A DNA stretch of 22,909 bases, from contig JBJHCR010000067.1 in the NCBI GenBank assembly GCA_050486105.1, positions 1 to 22,909 on the forward strand, read 5' to 3'. The position numbers and the translations under genes were made by a program. Of the stretch, positions 7,266 to 14,544 are shown piece by piece. Below the pieces are notes generated by a model. That model did no database searches. It had not been told where the DNA came from and worked only from the letters and a program-made list of their open reading frames with translations. Source of the DNA: JAEXNA01 sp050486105. Its GTDB lineage: Bacteria; Vulcanimicrobiota; Xenobia; Xenobiales; JADMJV01. How positions within the stretch are numbered: the stretch's first letter is position 1; every line of letters starts with the position of its first letter.

Positions 7266-7360
7266 GAGTGAAGGTCGTGGCCTTTATGAAATCTTAACAG
7301 TCCTCCGGCAGGTCGACGCAGGAGCTGAAGTCTCCATCCGGAAGGGGACCCTGGATACCC

Positions 7361-8065
7361 ATGTCAGATACGTCCGCAGTCCATAACAAGCTAGACAGCC
7401 TTAGGCACTGGATTCGAGACCACGACGACCGCTGGTCTTTTCTGGTCCCGTATATCTTCCTAGCGGTCACTCTGCCCATTGTCTTGGGACTCTTTTGGCT
7501 GCTGGTGATCGTGGCCGTCCACGTGGCTCTAGAATGGGCTCGACAAAAGGAACTCACCGACGACCCAAAAGAGCTTTGGTTGAGGGTCCTTTGGGAAGTG
7601 AAGCTTGATTTTGCTCTGATCATTTTCTCGTTTGCCCTCACGGTTTACATGGATGTGGTCCTAGGCATTCTCGGTCTAGGAGGGGCGGCGCGGGCCGGAC
7701 TGCAGGCCGGAAGTCGATTCGCCGCCTGGCAGAATGCAGCTCGGGCGATCTTGCTTTCGGTGGACGATGTGGCCCAGGTCGCCCGAGGTCTGTCCGCCGG
7801 CAAGAAGAGCGGCGACCCCGAAGAGATGGCCGAAGCGACTGAGCCGTTTGAGGGAGAAACTCACGTGACCGCCCCGCTTCCTATGCCCTGGGAAGGGTTC
7901 CCTAAAAGTTGGGATTGGCTGGACTTTGCGGCGATGATCATCGGATTCGGGTTCACCCTATTGCTGCTTCTCACCCCGGTCTTGACCGAACATTCCTATT
8001 TGCAGATGTTCCAAATGATCCTGGCCGACTTGCATCCCTTCGCCGAACTGTACGGAGACGATTAG
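7361..8065 (+). CDS. Unrecognised membrane protein
   Basis: I do not recognise this 234-aa product. It has a charged N-terminus with DHDDRW, a long hydrophobic hairpin (about 28-57), a second hydrophobic block (about 82-109) ending in a Gly/Ala-rich stretch, a soluble acidic segment (about 145-185, GDPEEMAEATEPFEGET), and a last helix (about 187-208). The reading frame is supported by the hydrophobic periodicity. The nearest purine-rich site, GGAAGGGG (7340-7347), is 13 bases from the ATG, rather far. It is followed by the structured leader of the molybdate-type transporter rather than by a clear terminator. Confidence 0.65.
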   Translation: MSDTSAVHNKLDSLRHWIRDHDDRWSFLVPYIFLAVTLPIVLGLFWLLVIVAVHVALEWARQKELTDDPKELWLRVLWEVKLDFALIIFSFALTVYMDVVLGILGLGGAARAGLQAGSRFAAWQNAARAILLSVDDVAQVARGLSAGKKSGDPEEMAEATEPFEGETHVTAPLPMPWEGFPKSWDWLDFAAMIIGFGFTLLLLLTPVLTEHSYLQMFQMILADLHPFAELYGDD

Positions 8066-8103
8066 GTCAACCTCGGCAAAGCTCATCCCCACCCCTGACG
8101 GCG

Positions 8104-8224
8104 GTGCATCCTCTCTCGCGGCGTCGAAGCCTCTCAAATACAACCCGGTATTGAGCGTTCGCTTATCCTTGCGACGGAGGCACCCTCCCACCGTTGGGAG
8201 GGACGAACTTCACGGACGTTGCAC
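8104..8224 (+). ncRNA. Structured multi-stem 5' leader, candidate riboswitch
   Basis: Hand folding gives a closed three-stem architecture in the leader of the molybdate-type transporter. P1 pairs GTGCATCC (8104-8111) with GGA (8214-8216) and TGCAC (8220-8224) around a CGT bulge. P2 pairs CGTCG (8122-8126) with CGACG (8172-8176) and encloses a hairpin CTCAAATAC/GTATTGAG (8133-8141/8148-8155, one bulged A). P3 is a perfect hairpin CCCTCCCA-CCGT-TGGGAGGG (8183-8202). P1 ends nine bases before the ATG. Molybdenum-cofactor riboswitches control such genes in other bacteria, so a Moco-type or novel molybdate/tungstate sensor is plausible. I cannot confirm family membership by eye. An alternative pairing of GTTCG (8157-8161) with CGAAC (8203-8207) exists, compatible with switching. 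Confidence 0.35.
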
Positions 8225-8233
8225 TAGCCCTCG

Positions 8234-9403
8234 ATGACACCTTTTCGCTTTGACCGCCGAGAGTGGTCGGGAGCCTTCGGCGACCTAGGCACCGACTTGC
8301 CTCTGTTGGTGGGAGTGACTTTGGCTTGCGGCCTAGACGCCCATCGGGTCTTCATTCTTTTCGGGGTGCTGCAGATCCTCAGCGCCTATGCCTACCGCCT
8401 GCCGGTGCCGGTACAGCCCTTAAAGTTGGTGGCAGCCCTGGTGATCACCACCTCCCCTCCAGCCTCGGTGCTTTGGGGCGCAGGGTTGTCCATCGCTCTG
8501 GTGATGCTCACCCTGAGTCTAGTGGGTGGACTCGGAGCCCTGGCCAGACTCGTCCCCCCTTCGGTGGTGCGGGGGCTACAGTTTGGCCTAGGCATCCAAC
8601 TGGCCATCCTGGCCTTGGGAACCTATGTCACCTCCTGGGGTTTCAGCGGATACCTACTGGCAGCTCTATGCTTTCTAACAGCCCTGATTCTCAAACAGGG
8701 ACAACGACTCCCAACAGGTCTGGCCATCGTGGGTTTAGGGCTGCTTTGGAGCCTGGCTTTCGGTCCGCCGGAATCGGCAGTGATGACCTCAGGTCTTCCA
8801 CCCACTGGCCTGACATGGCCCACTCTAGCCAATCTTATGGCGGGTTTCTTTCTCTTAGCTCTCCCCCAATTGCCCCTCTCCCTAGGGAATTCTGTTCTGG
8901 CCACCAGACAAATCCTGGAAGACTGTTTCCCCAAAACGGCCCCCAGCCCCAAAAAAATCGGGCTCACCTACTCCATATTCAACGGGATCAGCGCCATGCT
9001 GGGAGGGATCCCGGTGTGTCACGGTTCCGGCGGAGTGGCTGGTCACGTCGCCCTAGGGGCCCGCACGGGAGGCTCGGTGCTCATCTATGGAGCCTTCATG
9101 GTCACCTTGGGCCTCATCCTAGGCCATCGAGTAGAGGTGATCGAGCAGCTGTTTCCTCTACCCATGCTCGGTGTGCTCCTCTTCCTCGAAGCCGTCACCC
9201 TCATCGTCATCGCCCTACCCATCCTCTCCCTTCAACACAGGTCTGAGTCCGAAAACACCTCTATCACCCTCATCACCGGGTTGATGGCGGTGGGCTTGCC
9301 CTACGGCTTTCTCGTAGGAATGCTGGTCGGTACGGCGCTTTTCTGGTCGAGACTCTTGAGTGACAGGAGCCAGGTCGAGTCCGAGGAAACGCCTCACCGA
9401 TGA
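8234..9403 (+). CDS. MOT1-like molybdate/sulfate transporter
   Basis: The 389-aa protein has about ten hydrophobic segments and the hallmarks of the MOT1/sulfate-transporter-like family. These are FSGAFGDLGT-type residues near the start (WSGAFGDLGTDLPLL, 11-25), PVPVQPLK (57-64) and the late motif VCHGSGGVAGHVALGARTGGS. Members import molybdate or sulfate across the inner membrane. Molybdate is favoured for this branch, but the anion is not proven by sequence. No good Shine-Dalgarno precedes ATG 8234; instead there is a long structured leader. The stop overlaps the next gene's start by ATGA, so the FG-GAP lipoprotein is co-translated. A 327-aa open frame on the same strand (8263-9246) is only its shadow. 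Confidence 0.82.
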   Translation: MTPFRFDRREWSGAFGDLGTDLPLLVGVTLACGLDAHRVFILFGVLQILSAYAYRLPVPVQPLKLVAALVITTSPPASVLWGAGLSIALVMLTLSLVGGLGALARLVPPSVVRGLQFGLGIQLAILALGTYVTSWGFSGYLLAALCFLTALILKQGQRLPTGLAIVGLGLLWSLAFGPPESAVMTSGLPPTGLTWPTLANLMAGFFLLALPQLPLSLGNSVLATRQILEDCFPKTAPSPKKIGLTYSIFNGISAMLGGIPVCHGSGGVAGHVALGARTGGSVLIYGAFMVTLGLILGHRVEVIEQLFPLPMLGVLLFLEAVTLIVIALPILSLQHRSESENTSITLITGLMAVGLPYGFLVGMLVGTALFWSRLLSDRSQVESEETPHR

Positions 9404-11514
9404 CCATCAAGAATATCTTCTTCAAAACTCCCCTGGCCCTGGCCCTCAGCCTCGCACTCGGATGCGGAGGGGCCAATAGAACTCCGGACGACCCCATCCT
9501 GTCGCCTGCCGAACCGGTTATCGTCCCCAACCCTCTAACTCTGGAGGCCCCCCGGATATTTCAGGCCGGTGGCTCGCCGTTTCAAGTACAGGCGGGCGAC
9601 CTCAACGGTGATGGAATCCCGGATCTGGTCGTGACCGAACGCTTCGGAACCACGGTTTCTGTGCTCTTGGGGCAAGGCGATGGAACCTTCGGTCCCGTCA
9701 ATTCGGTGGACATGGGAGCAGCCCCCGCCGGTCTGCAGCTTGCCGACTTCAACGGAGATGGCCATCTGGATTTGGTGGTCAGCAACCGAACCGGCGAGAC
9801 CGTGACCGTGCGTTTGGGCCAAGGGAACGGCTCTTTTGGCTCCTCCCAATCCTTCAACGTAGGCCAGGCCCCCCAAGGTTTGGTTGCCGCTGACTTCAAT
9901 GGAGACGGAGAACTGGATCTTGCGGTGACCAACGTGGCCGCTGATTCTGTGTCCCTGTTGTTGGGGCAGGGGGACGGAACCTTTGCCGCAGCCGTAAGTT
10001 TTGACGTCGGCCAGAATCCGGTGGCCCTGACTGCCGGAGACCTAACCGGGAATGGATTACCTGATCTAGTGGTCTCGAACTTCAGCTCCAACGATGTGTC
10101 CATACTGACAAATCCGGGCGGCGGAGTCTTTGCGCCTGAATCGCGACTGACTGCTGGACAAAACCCTTTTGGAGTGGCCTTGGCCGATCTGGACTCGGAC
10201 GGGTCTTTGGATCTGCTCGTGGCCAACGAGCTGGACTCCACCTTGCAGCGCTTCCAGGGACAAGGAGATGGCAGCTTTGTTCTAGAGCAGACCCTGCCCA
10301 CCGCCGACAAGCCCGACATCGTGGTGGTCGCCGACCTCTTCGGCAATGGACAACCGGACTTGGCGGTGACCACCGAGGACGGCAACGGAGTTGAGATCTT
10401 TCCGGCCCAGCCTGGAGGACAGTACGGCCCATCTACCCTCCTGCCTACAGGCCGAGGTCCGGTGGGCTTGGCAGTTGCCGACCTCAACGGCAGTGGAGAC
10501 CTCGACCTGGTAACCGCTAACTTTTTCGGTAGCGGGCTGACCGTGCTCCTCAATCAAGGCTCCGGCGACTTCATCGCAGCGGCTCGCCCTTTCGTGGGAG
10601 GTGAACCTGTGGCCGTGGAATTCTTGAACAATATTAGCGGTGGGGCAGCAAATCTGGGGGTGGCAAACCGGCAGAGCGCCCAACTGGACATCTTTGGAGT
10701 GCAAGACCAGAGTGTGCTGTCACTCTTAAACTCTCTTGCTCTTCCGGCCCCTCCTCAAAATCTGCTGCGAGGGTTCCCAACGCCCGAACAGGCTGACGAC
10801 CTGCTGGTGGCCAACGACGCCGGGACGACTCTAGTGCGAAACTCTGAAGTCCGCCAGACCGTGTCGGTGACCGGAGGAACGAATCGCATGGCCCGCTCCC
10901 AGAATGGCCAACTGATCGGGGTGCTCAACCAAGCCGAGAATCGAGTTTTTCTCTACCTGCAGAGCCCCAGCGGTCTGAGCAGCGTTGGCAATCAACCTGT
11001 TCCTAGCCAAACGGTAGACCTGGCCTTCTTCGACGTTTTCGGTGACGGCCTGGAAGACCTGGTGGTGATCACCCAAAACCCCAGTCGCCTGGTGGTCTTC
11101 TCGGGTCTTCCTGGTGGAAATTTTGCCGGGGGGCAGCCTCTAGAGCTCTCGGTGGTTCCCTCGGCTCTAGTGGCGGATAGAGAGAACCTACTACTGCTTA
11201 CTGAAACGGCTCTGGTTGCCGTGGAGGTTCCTGAACTGAGGGTCCTTGCCCCTCTTCAGGCTGGCTACCGCACAGGTCGCCTAGTGGACCTCAATGGAGA
11301 TAGACTGCCGGAGTTGGTCCTGATCAATCCCGACAAACACTTGGTTACTGTGGCTCGAGGAGCAGGCATAGGCCGCTTTGACCCCCTGTTCGATGTCGCT
11401 GCCGGCGCCCAACCGTGGGCCGTCACCGCCACAGACATCACCGGAAACGGGTTTCGAGACCTCGTGGTCGTGAACCGCGAAGGAGCGGATCTCTCGCTTA
11501 TCCTTAGCCGATGA
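9400..11514 (+). CDS. FG-GAP/VCBS beta-propeller lipoprotein
   Basis: The 704-aa product has a lipoprotein signal (residues 1-22, LALGC with Cys22). Residues about 55-400 hold seven FG-GAP units with Ca-binding loops of the form D-x-N-G-D-G-x-x-D. The first Asp of each loop falls at 67, 116, 165, 214, 263, 312 and 361, an exact 49-residue period. Seven units make one complete integrin-alpha-like propeller. The C-terminal half is more divergent but shows further loops (FDVFGDGLEDLVV, VDLNGDRLPELVL, TDITGNGFRDLVV), suggesting a second, decayed propeller. Such proteins are surface- or periplasm-facing and often bind carbohydrate or protein partners, with calcium stabilising the fold. The overlap with the transporter gene is notable, but the shared function is unknown. 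Confidence 0.85.
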   Translation: MTIKNIFFKTPLALALSLALGCGGANRTPDDPILSPAEPVIVPNPLTLEAPRIFQAGGSPFQVQAGDLNGDGIPDLVVTERFGTTVSVLLGQGDGTFGPVNSVDMGAAPAGLQLADFNGDGHLDLVVSNRTGETVTVRLGQGNGSFGSSQSFNVGQAPQGLVAADFNGDGELDLAVTNVAADSVSLLLGQGDGTFAAAVSFDVGQNPVALTAGDLTGNGLPDLVVSNFSSNDVSILTNPGGGVFAPESRLTAGQNPFGVALADLDSDGSLDLLVANELDSTLQRFQGQGDGSFVLEQTLPTADKPDIVVVADLFGNGQPDLAVTTEDGNGVEIFPAQPGGQYGPSTLLPTGRGPVGLAVADLNGSGDLDLVTANFFGSGLTVLLNQGSGDFIAAARPFVGGEPVAVEFLNNISGGAANLGVANRQSAQLDIFGVQDQSVLSLLNSLALPAPPQNLLRGFPTPEQADDLLVANDAGTTLVRNSEVRQTVSVTGGTNRMARSQNGQLIGVLNQAENRVFLYLQSPSGLSSVGNQPVPSQTVDLAFFDVFGDGLEDLVVITQNPSRLVVFSGLPGGNFAGGQPLELSVVPSALVADRENLLLLTETALVAVEVPELRVLAPLQAGYRTGRLVDLNGDRLPELVLINPDKHLVTVARGAGIGRFDPLFDVAAGAQPWAVTATDITGNGFRDLVVVNREGADLSLILSR
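9559..10599 (+). repeat. Seven 147-bp coding repeats (49-aa FG-GAP blades) without indels
   Basis: The calcium loops recur every 147 bases from about 9598 (9598, 9745, 9892, 10039, 10186, 10333 and 10480). DNA identity between units is partial and strongest at the D-N-G-D-G loop and the LLGQGDGTF segment of the early units. The strict spacing shows that no insertion has been tolerated across the propeller. Confidence 0.8.
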
Positions 11515-11540
11515 AACCCAGCAAAACCTAGGAGTCCCAG

Positions 11541-11988
11541 ATGTCCAAACCTCAAGAACGACCCGAACTCAAGAATCAGCTCAGCAAGGAGCAATACCGA
11601 GTGGTATGCCTGTGCGGCACGGAGCCCCCCTTCCAAAACGCCCATTGNNNNNNNNNNGGACCATAAAGAGCCGGGGGTGTACCTGGACATAGTTTCCGGA
11701 AAGCCCCTCTTCTTGAGTCTTCACAAATTCGACTCGGGAACCGGATGGCCGAGCTTTGACCGCCCCTTCGACCCCGACGAGATCGTGGAATTGGCAGACA
11801 AGAGCCTAGGGATGATGCGCACGGAAGTGCGGTCCAAGACCGGAGACGCCCACCTGGGCCACGTCTTTTCTGATGGTCCCAAGACCACGGGTCTCCGATA
11901 CTGCATCAATTCAGCTTCTTTGCGCTTTGTCCATAAGAAGGATCTTGAATCCGAAGGATTGGGGCACTTGGTGAGCCTGTTCACCTAG
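11541..11988 (+). CDS. msrB: Peptide methionine-(R)-S-oxide reductase MsrB, interrupted by an assembly N-run
   Basis: ATG 11541 begins MSKPQERPELKNQLSKEQYR and the frame runs to the N-run at 11648-11657. After it, the frame that continues (DHKEPGVYLDIVSG...) is shifted. Deleting the ten Ns joins CAT-TG with G-GAC-CAT to give HWDHKEPG. That matches the normal MsrB spacing (W-D-N-x-x-x-G-x-Y-x-D), so the gene is intact and the true gap is probably zero. Family motifs are LCGTEPPFQNAHW, KFDSGTGWPSF, GDAHLGHVF and the catalytic Cys in RYCINSASLRF. The second CxxC of zinc-containing MsrBs is replaced (YLDIVSG), so this is the zinc-free class. The enzyme repairs oxidised methionine. No signal peptide is seen. 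The start has GGAG (11531-11534) 6 bases upstream. Confidence 0.88.
11648..11657. other. Run of ten Ns (assembly join)
   Basis: The ten N placeholders lie inside msrB. The coding frame is restored with conserved residues if they are removed, so the run marks a contig join and not missing sequence of known length. Confidence 0.9.
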
Positions 11989-12013
11989 GAAACCCATGCG
12001 GTCATCTCCTAGG
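11984..12013 (+). terminator. Possible weak terminator after msrB
   Basis: CCTAGGA (11984-11990) and TCCTAGG (12007-12013) can form a 7-bp stem with a 16-base loop, followed by ACCTTTT. It overlaps the msrB stop and lies between two convergent genes. The loop is large and the T-run short, so support is limited. Confidence 0.35.
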
Positions 12014-12018
12014 ACCTT

Positions 12019-13113
12019 TTATGGCTGCCTGGGACGTCTCCAGTTCAGGAACGGCAACTCAAAGTGGCCAGGACTACCAAGGCAGAACGATTCCTCGGGG
12101 GCTTCCGAGAGCGGAAAAATCTCCAACAGAACGTGACGCAAGCAACCACCGTTTCCGAGTCTAAATTGTCGGCGCACGGTGTAGCGGAAACCCCGTCGAC
12201 CCTCGAGCATCTTCACCAAGCCCAGATAGGTGAGGTCCCCCTCCGAGGACTTGCGCTTCGGAGCCACAGAGAACAGCGTCAACACCATCCGTCCGGAAGC
12301 CTTGAGAGCACATTCAAGCTTAGCCAAGAGCGATAAGAAACGTTCCCGCCCTCCTACCGCAAAGAGAAGCTCTTCTCGGGACAGTTCGGGGGGTAGGGTC
12401 GGTGGGTTCCCGATGATCAAATCATAGGAGTCGAAATCTTCGAAAAAGACATCAGCGACTCGATAAGTGAAGGTCGACCTCAGACCATAAACTTTGGAGA
12501 GGCGTTCAGCTAAACTCACCGCCACGGGATTGAAGTCCAATCCCAGCAAGGACCCGGCAAACGGAGCTAAAGCCAACCCCACTCCCCCTCCCCCACAGCA
12601 TAAGTCGAGAACCGCCAGCGGCCCCTCATTGGCCTGCTGCAGTTCCTGCGTAGTTTCTCGGCCCACAGCCATAAGCAAGAGGGTGTCGTCGCCAAAATAG
12701 ACATACCAGGGGTCCTGAGTCCAAGCGGGATGGCTAGCCAGAAAATACTTGCCAAAGCGGGCCAACACCAACCATCGTTGAGGATTCCCGAGACACCTTG
12801 CGGTAAGGCCGAGCAGCGATTCTGGGGGGGGACACAGGCCCAGGCTTAAGCCTTCGAAAAGCTGTCTTTGCTCCGCCCCAAGCCCCTTATTGTACCAAGA
12901 GGGCACCGCCACTTCGGTGAGATTAGGCAAACTTGCCCGAAATCGGCGCCAGGCTTCAAACTCTAACGCCGGGCTCCAGCAGCGAGCAGCAAAAACCGGC
13001 ACTCGAGCGCTCTCTGCAAATCCTAAGTCTTCCAAGCGCTCGAACAGGTTGTGCAGTTGCTTCGTGGTGGGCAGGTGCTCGACTGAAGTCTCCAGATAAG
13101 CTGACTGATTCAT
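12019..13113 (-). CDS. Class I SAM-dependent methyltransferase with NPP motif
   Basis: The 364-aa protein has an unrecognised N-terminal domain (about 1-155), followed by a Rossmann methyltransferase domain. This has motif I LAVLDLCCGGGGVGLAL (166-182), an acidic ribose-binding loop GLDFN (191-195), and the catalytic NPPT (236-239, IIGNPPTLPPE). NPP[YFT]-type motifs mark enzymes that methylate amide or ring nitrogens, such as PrmC/HemK, RlmF/RsmC-like and N6-adenine enzymes. Substrate could be rRNA, DNA or protein. The two-domain layout resembles RsmC/RlmG-type rRNA enzymes or PrmC, but I cannot choose. It is transcribed alone, convergent with msrB and divergent from the glycine-zipper gene. 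Confidence 0.75.
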   Translation of the reverse strand: MNQSAYLETSVEHLPTTKQLHNLFERLEDLGFAESARVPVFAARCWSPALEFEAWRRFRASLPNLTEVAVPSWYNKGLGAEQRQLFEGLSLGLCPPPESLLGLTARCLGNPQRWLVLARFGKYFLASHPAWTQDPWYVYFGDDTLLLMAVGRETTQELQQANEGPLAVLDLCCGGGGVGLALAPFAGSLLGLDFNPVAVSLAERLSKVYGLRSTFTYRVADVFFEDFDSYDLIIGNPPTLPPELSREELLFAVGGRERFLSLLAKLECALKASGRMVLTLFSVAPKRKSSEGDLTYLGLVKMLEGRRGFRYTVRRQFRLGNGGCLRHVLLEIFPLSEAPEESFCLGSPGHFELPFLNWRRPRQP

Positions 13114-13191
13114 GCGCTAAGAACTTCCTGGCGAGCTTTAAGCACCCTTTAAGACTCATATCTTAGAGTGACCGCAATAGAATACAGCGAC

Positions 13192-13201
13192 CTCATATGA
13201 G
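13192..13201. promoter_or_regulatory. 10-bp palindrome near a -10-like TAGAAT upstream of the glycine-zipper gene
   Basis: CTCATATGAG is self-complementary and lies 8 bases after a TAGAAT hexamer (13178-13183), roughly where transcription of the next gene would begin. No good -35 hexamer is visible, so operator status is tentative. Confidence 0.25.
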
Positions 13202-13237
13202 CGTCACGGAATCATAAAATTTAAGGACACATCTCAA

Positions 13238-13747
13238 ATGCTTATCCAACAAGGAACCGTCAATCAAAATTTTTCCCTTCCGAAAGTCAACACTCAATCC
13301 CAGCCGAACCTCACCAATGCAACCGCACCTCTTACACCTGATGACCAAGTCACCCTCGGGGGCGGTGACAGCGGAGTCAGCTTTGGTCGCGCGGCGCTGG
13401 GAACGGCTGTGGGTGCCGGCGTCGGCGCTCTGACCTATGCCGGAATTATGAGCGGCGGAGTCATGGCCCATGTAGCTGGAGCAGGAGCCCTAGGACTTGC
13501 GGGGGTCGTGGTTGGCGGAGGAGTCGGGATAGGCTTGGATCTGATGAACATGTTTGGCGGAGGCAACGACAACTACACCGGCAAATTGGCCACCACCGGA
13601 GCCGTCATTGGCGCCGCAACTGGAGCCATTATGGGCTTGGCCTCCGGAAATCCCATTGTGGCCGGGGCCGCTGGCTTGGCTACGGGCGGTGCCTTGGGAT
13701 TGGCCACCTACGCCATTTCAGGAATCGGCAACCTCTACAACAAATAG
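13238..13747 (+). CDS. Glycine-zipper hydrophobic protein
   Basis: I do not recognise a named family for this 169-aa product. Residues 1-48 are polar and Gln/Asn-rich and contain PDDQVTLGGGDS. Residues 49-169 are Gly/Ala-rich with many GxxxG and small-xxx-small steps (GTAVGAGVGALTYAG, GLAGVVVGGGVGIGLD, GAVIGAATGAIMG, GAAGLATGGALG). They form about four short helices, as in glycine-zipper membrane or pore-like proteins. There is no standard signal peptide. ATG 13238 has AAGGA about 11 bases upstream. A strong terminator follows, so the gene is monocistronic, as often seen for abundant small proteins. A secreted bacteriocin-like or envelope-associated role is speculation. Confidence 0.65.
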   Translation: MLIQQGTVNQNFSLPKVNTQSQPNLTNATAPLTPDDQVTLGGGDSGVSFGRAALGTAVGAGVGALTYAGIMSGGVMAHVAGAGALGLAGVVVGGGVGIGLDLMNMFGGGNDNYTGKLATTGAVIGAATGAIMGLASGNPIVAGAAGLATGGALGLATYAISGIGNLYNK

Positions 13748-13770
13748 ACTCTTTCCCTACTGACCCGGAG

Positions 13771-13814
13771 AGCCGCCCTATTGGCCAGAAACCCAAAGGG
13801 CGGCTTTCTTGTTT
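13771..13814 (+). terminator. Rho-independent terminator of the glycine-zipper gene
   Basis: A perfect GC-rich 9-bp stem AGCCGCCCT (13771-13779) / AGGGCGGCT (13797-13805) is followed directly by TTTCTTGTTT. It begins 24 bases after the stop codon. Confidence 0.88.
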
Positions 13815-13880
13815 AGGGTGTTGAGCCCTAGGGGGAGCCCTGCCTCGGGTGGAAAAGGCTCTCGGAGGAGTTGACCTTAC

Positions 13881-14078
13881 GTGCCTCGTTGCTCATCTTG
13901 CGGAACATTCACCAAGCATCCCCACCGGGAAGTCGACGGACGTACCGAGCGCTGTTATTGCGATCTGTGTGCTGCTGAGCGCGACTGGAAATTTCAGAAC
14001 GACCACGGCATGCCCGCCTCTCCACCCAAACTCACCTGGTGGGATCGCCTGAAGCTCTTCTTAGGCCTATCGAGATAA
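13881..14078 (+). CDS. Small Cys-rich (zinc-ribbon-like) protein
   Basis: This is a 65-aa product with GTG start at 13881, supported by GGAGGAG (13864-13870) ten bases upstream. Cys residues at 4 and 7 (CSSC) and at 25, 27 and 30 (CYCDLC) would form a treble-clef or ribbon-type zinc site. The C-terminal 14 residues (LTWWDRLKLFLGLSR) make an amphipathic helix that may attach to the membrane. The gene ends 43 bases before the first FluC gene on the same strand and could be co-transcribed with it. No function can be assigned. Confidence 0.55.
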   Translation: MPRCSSCGTFTKHPHREVDGRTERCYCDLCAAERDWKFQNDHGMPASPPKLTWWDRLKLFLGLSR

Positions 14079-14121
14079 CATCTCTTGGAGGCGATCGGGG
14101 TGGGTTTGCGAACGAGAGCCC

Positions 14122-14544
14122 ATGCCTGAGGAACACCATCATCCTCACAGTCTGGACGGACCTTTTCTCTCTAGCCTGGTGATCGGTCTCGGAGCAGCGG
14201 TGGGGGCCAATCTCCGTCATATCATCTCCAACTGGAACGGCCTTGAGGTCGGAGCAGGGGTCCCCTGGGGGACCCTGGCCGCCAACGTCAGCGGCTCCTT
14301 CTTGCTCGGCCTATTCCTGGGTCTGGCACAAAGATTTCATCTGTCTCAGCGCTGGCGTTTGCTCATCGGAACCGGGCTCCTGGGTGGGTACACCACCTAT
14401 TCTATGTTCACCCACGAAGTGGTCCAGCACGCGGTGGACCGGGGTCATGGAAGCGGAGCGCTCTACCTGGCCCTGACCATCGTAACAAGTCTGGCAGCAG
14501 CATGGCTCGGCCTCCGCCTAACCTCCCAAAGGGGAAGCTCCTAG
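14122..14544 (+). CDS. crcB: FluC/CrcB fluoride channel subunit 1
   Basis: The 140-aa protein has four membrane helices. It contains the FluC signatures GLGAAVGANLRH (near the N-terminus), PWGTLAANVSGSFLLGL (pore Asn plus GSF) and GLLGGYTTYSMFTHE. FluC proteins export toxic fluoride as dual-topology dimers. In the TTFS-x-F phenylalanine box the first Phe is Tyr here while the last Phe is kept. The N-terminus has an added His-rich stretch (HHHPH). The stop is directly followed by the second subunit. The ribosome site before ATG 14122 is poor. Confidence 0.85.
   Translation: MPEEHHHPHSLDGPFLSSLVIGLGAAVGANLRHIISNWNGLEVGAGVPWGTLAANVSGSFLLGLFLGLAQRFHLSQRWRLLIGTGLLGGYTTYSMFTHEVVQHAVDRGHGSGALYLALTIVTSLAAAWLGLRLTSQRGSS

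Noticed and set aside
8263..9246. 327-aa open frame overlapping the molybdate-type transporter
   Set aside because: It is a +1-type shadow, rich in Arg/Pro/Ser/His, while the overlapping frame has clear MOT1 motifs.
9582..10553. Long 323-aa open frame on the minus strand
   Set aside because: It lies exactly antisense to the FG-GAP repeats, where GC-rich repeated codons keep the reverse frame open. It has low-complexity Ser/Pro/Arg composition and no motifs.
11541..11988. msrB as a frameshifted pseudogene
   Set aside because: The only break is the N-run, and removing it restores a complete, conserved enzyme.
14079..14121. Fluoride (crcB) riboswitch before the FluC genes
   Set aside because: Only a GGCGATCGGGG fragment resembles the motif. 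The conserved downstream pairing partners are absent and the gap is too short.
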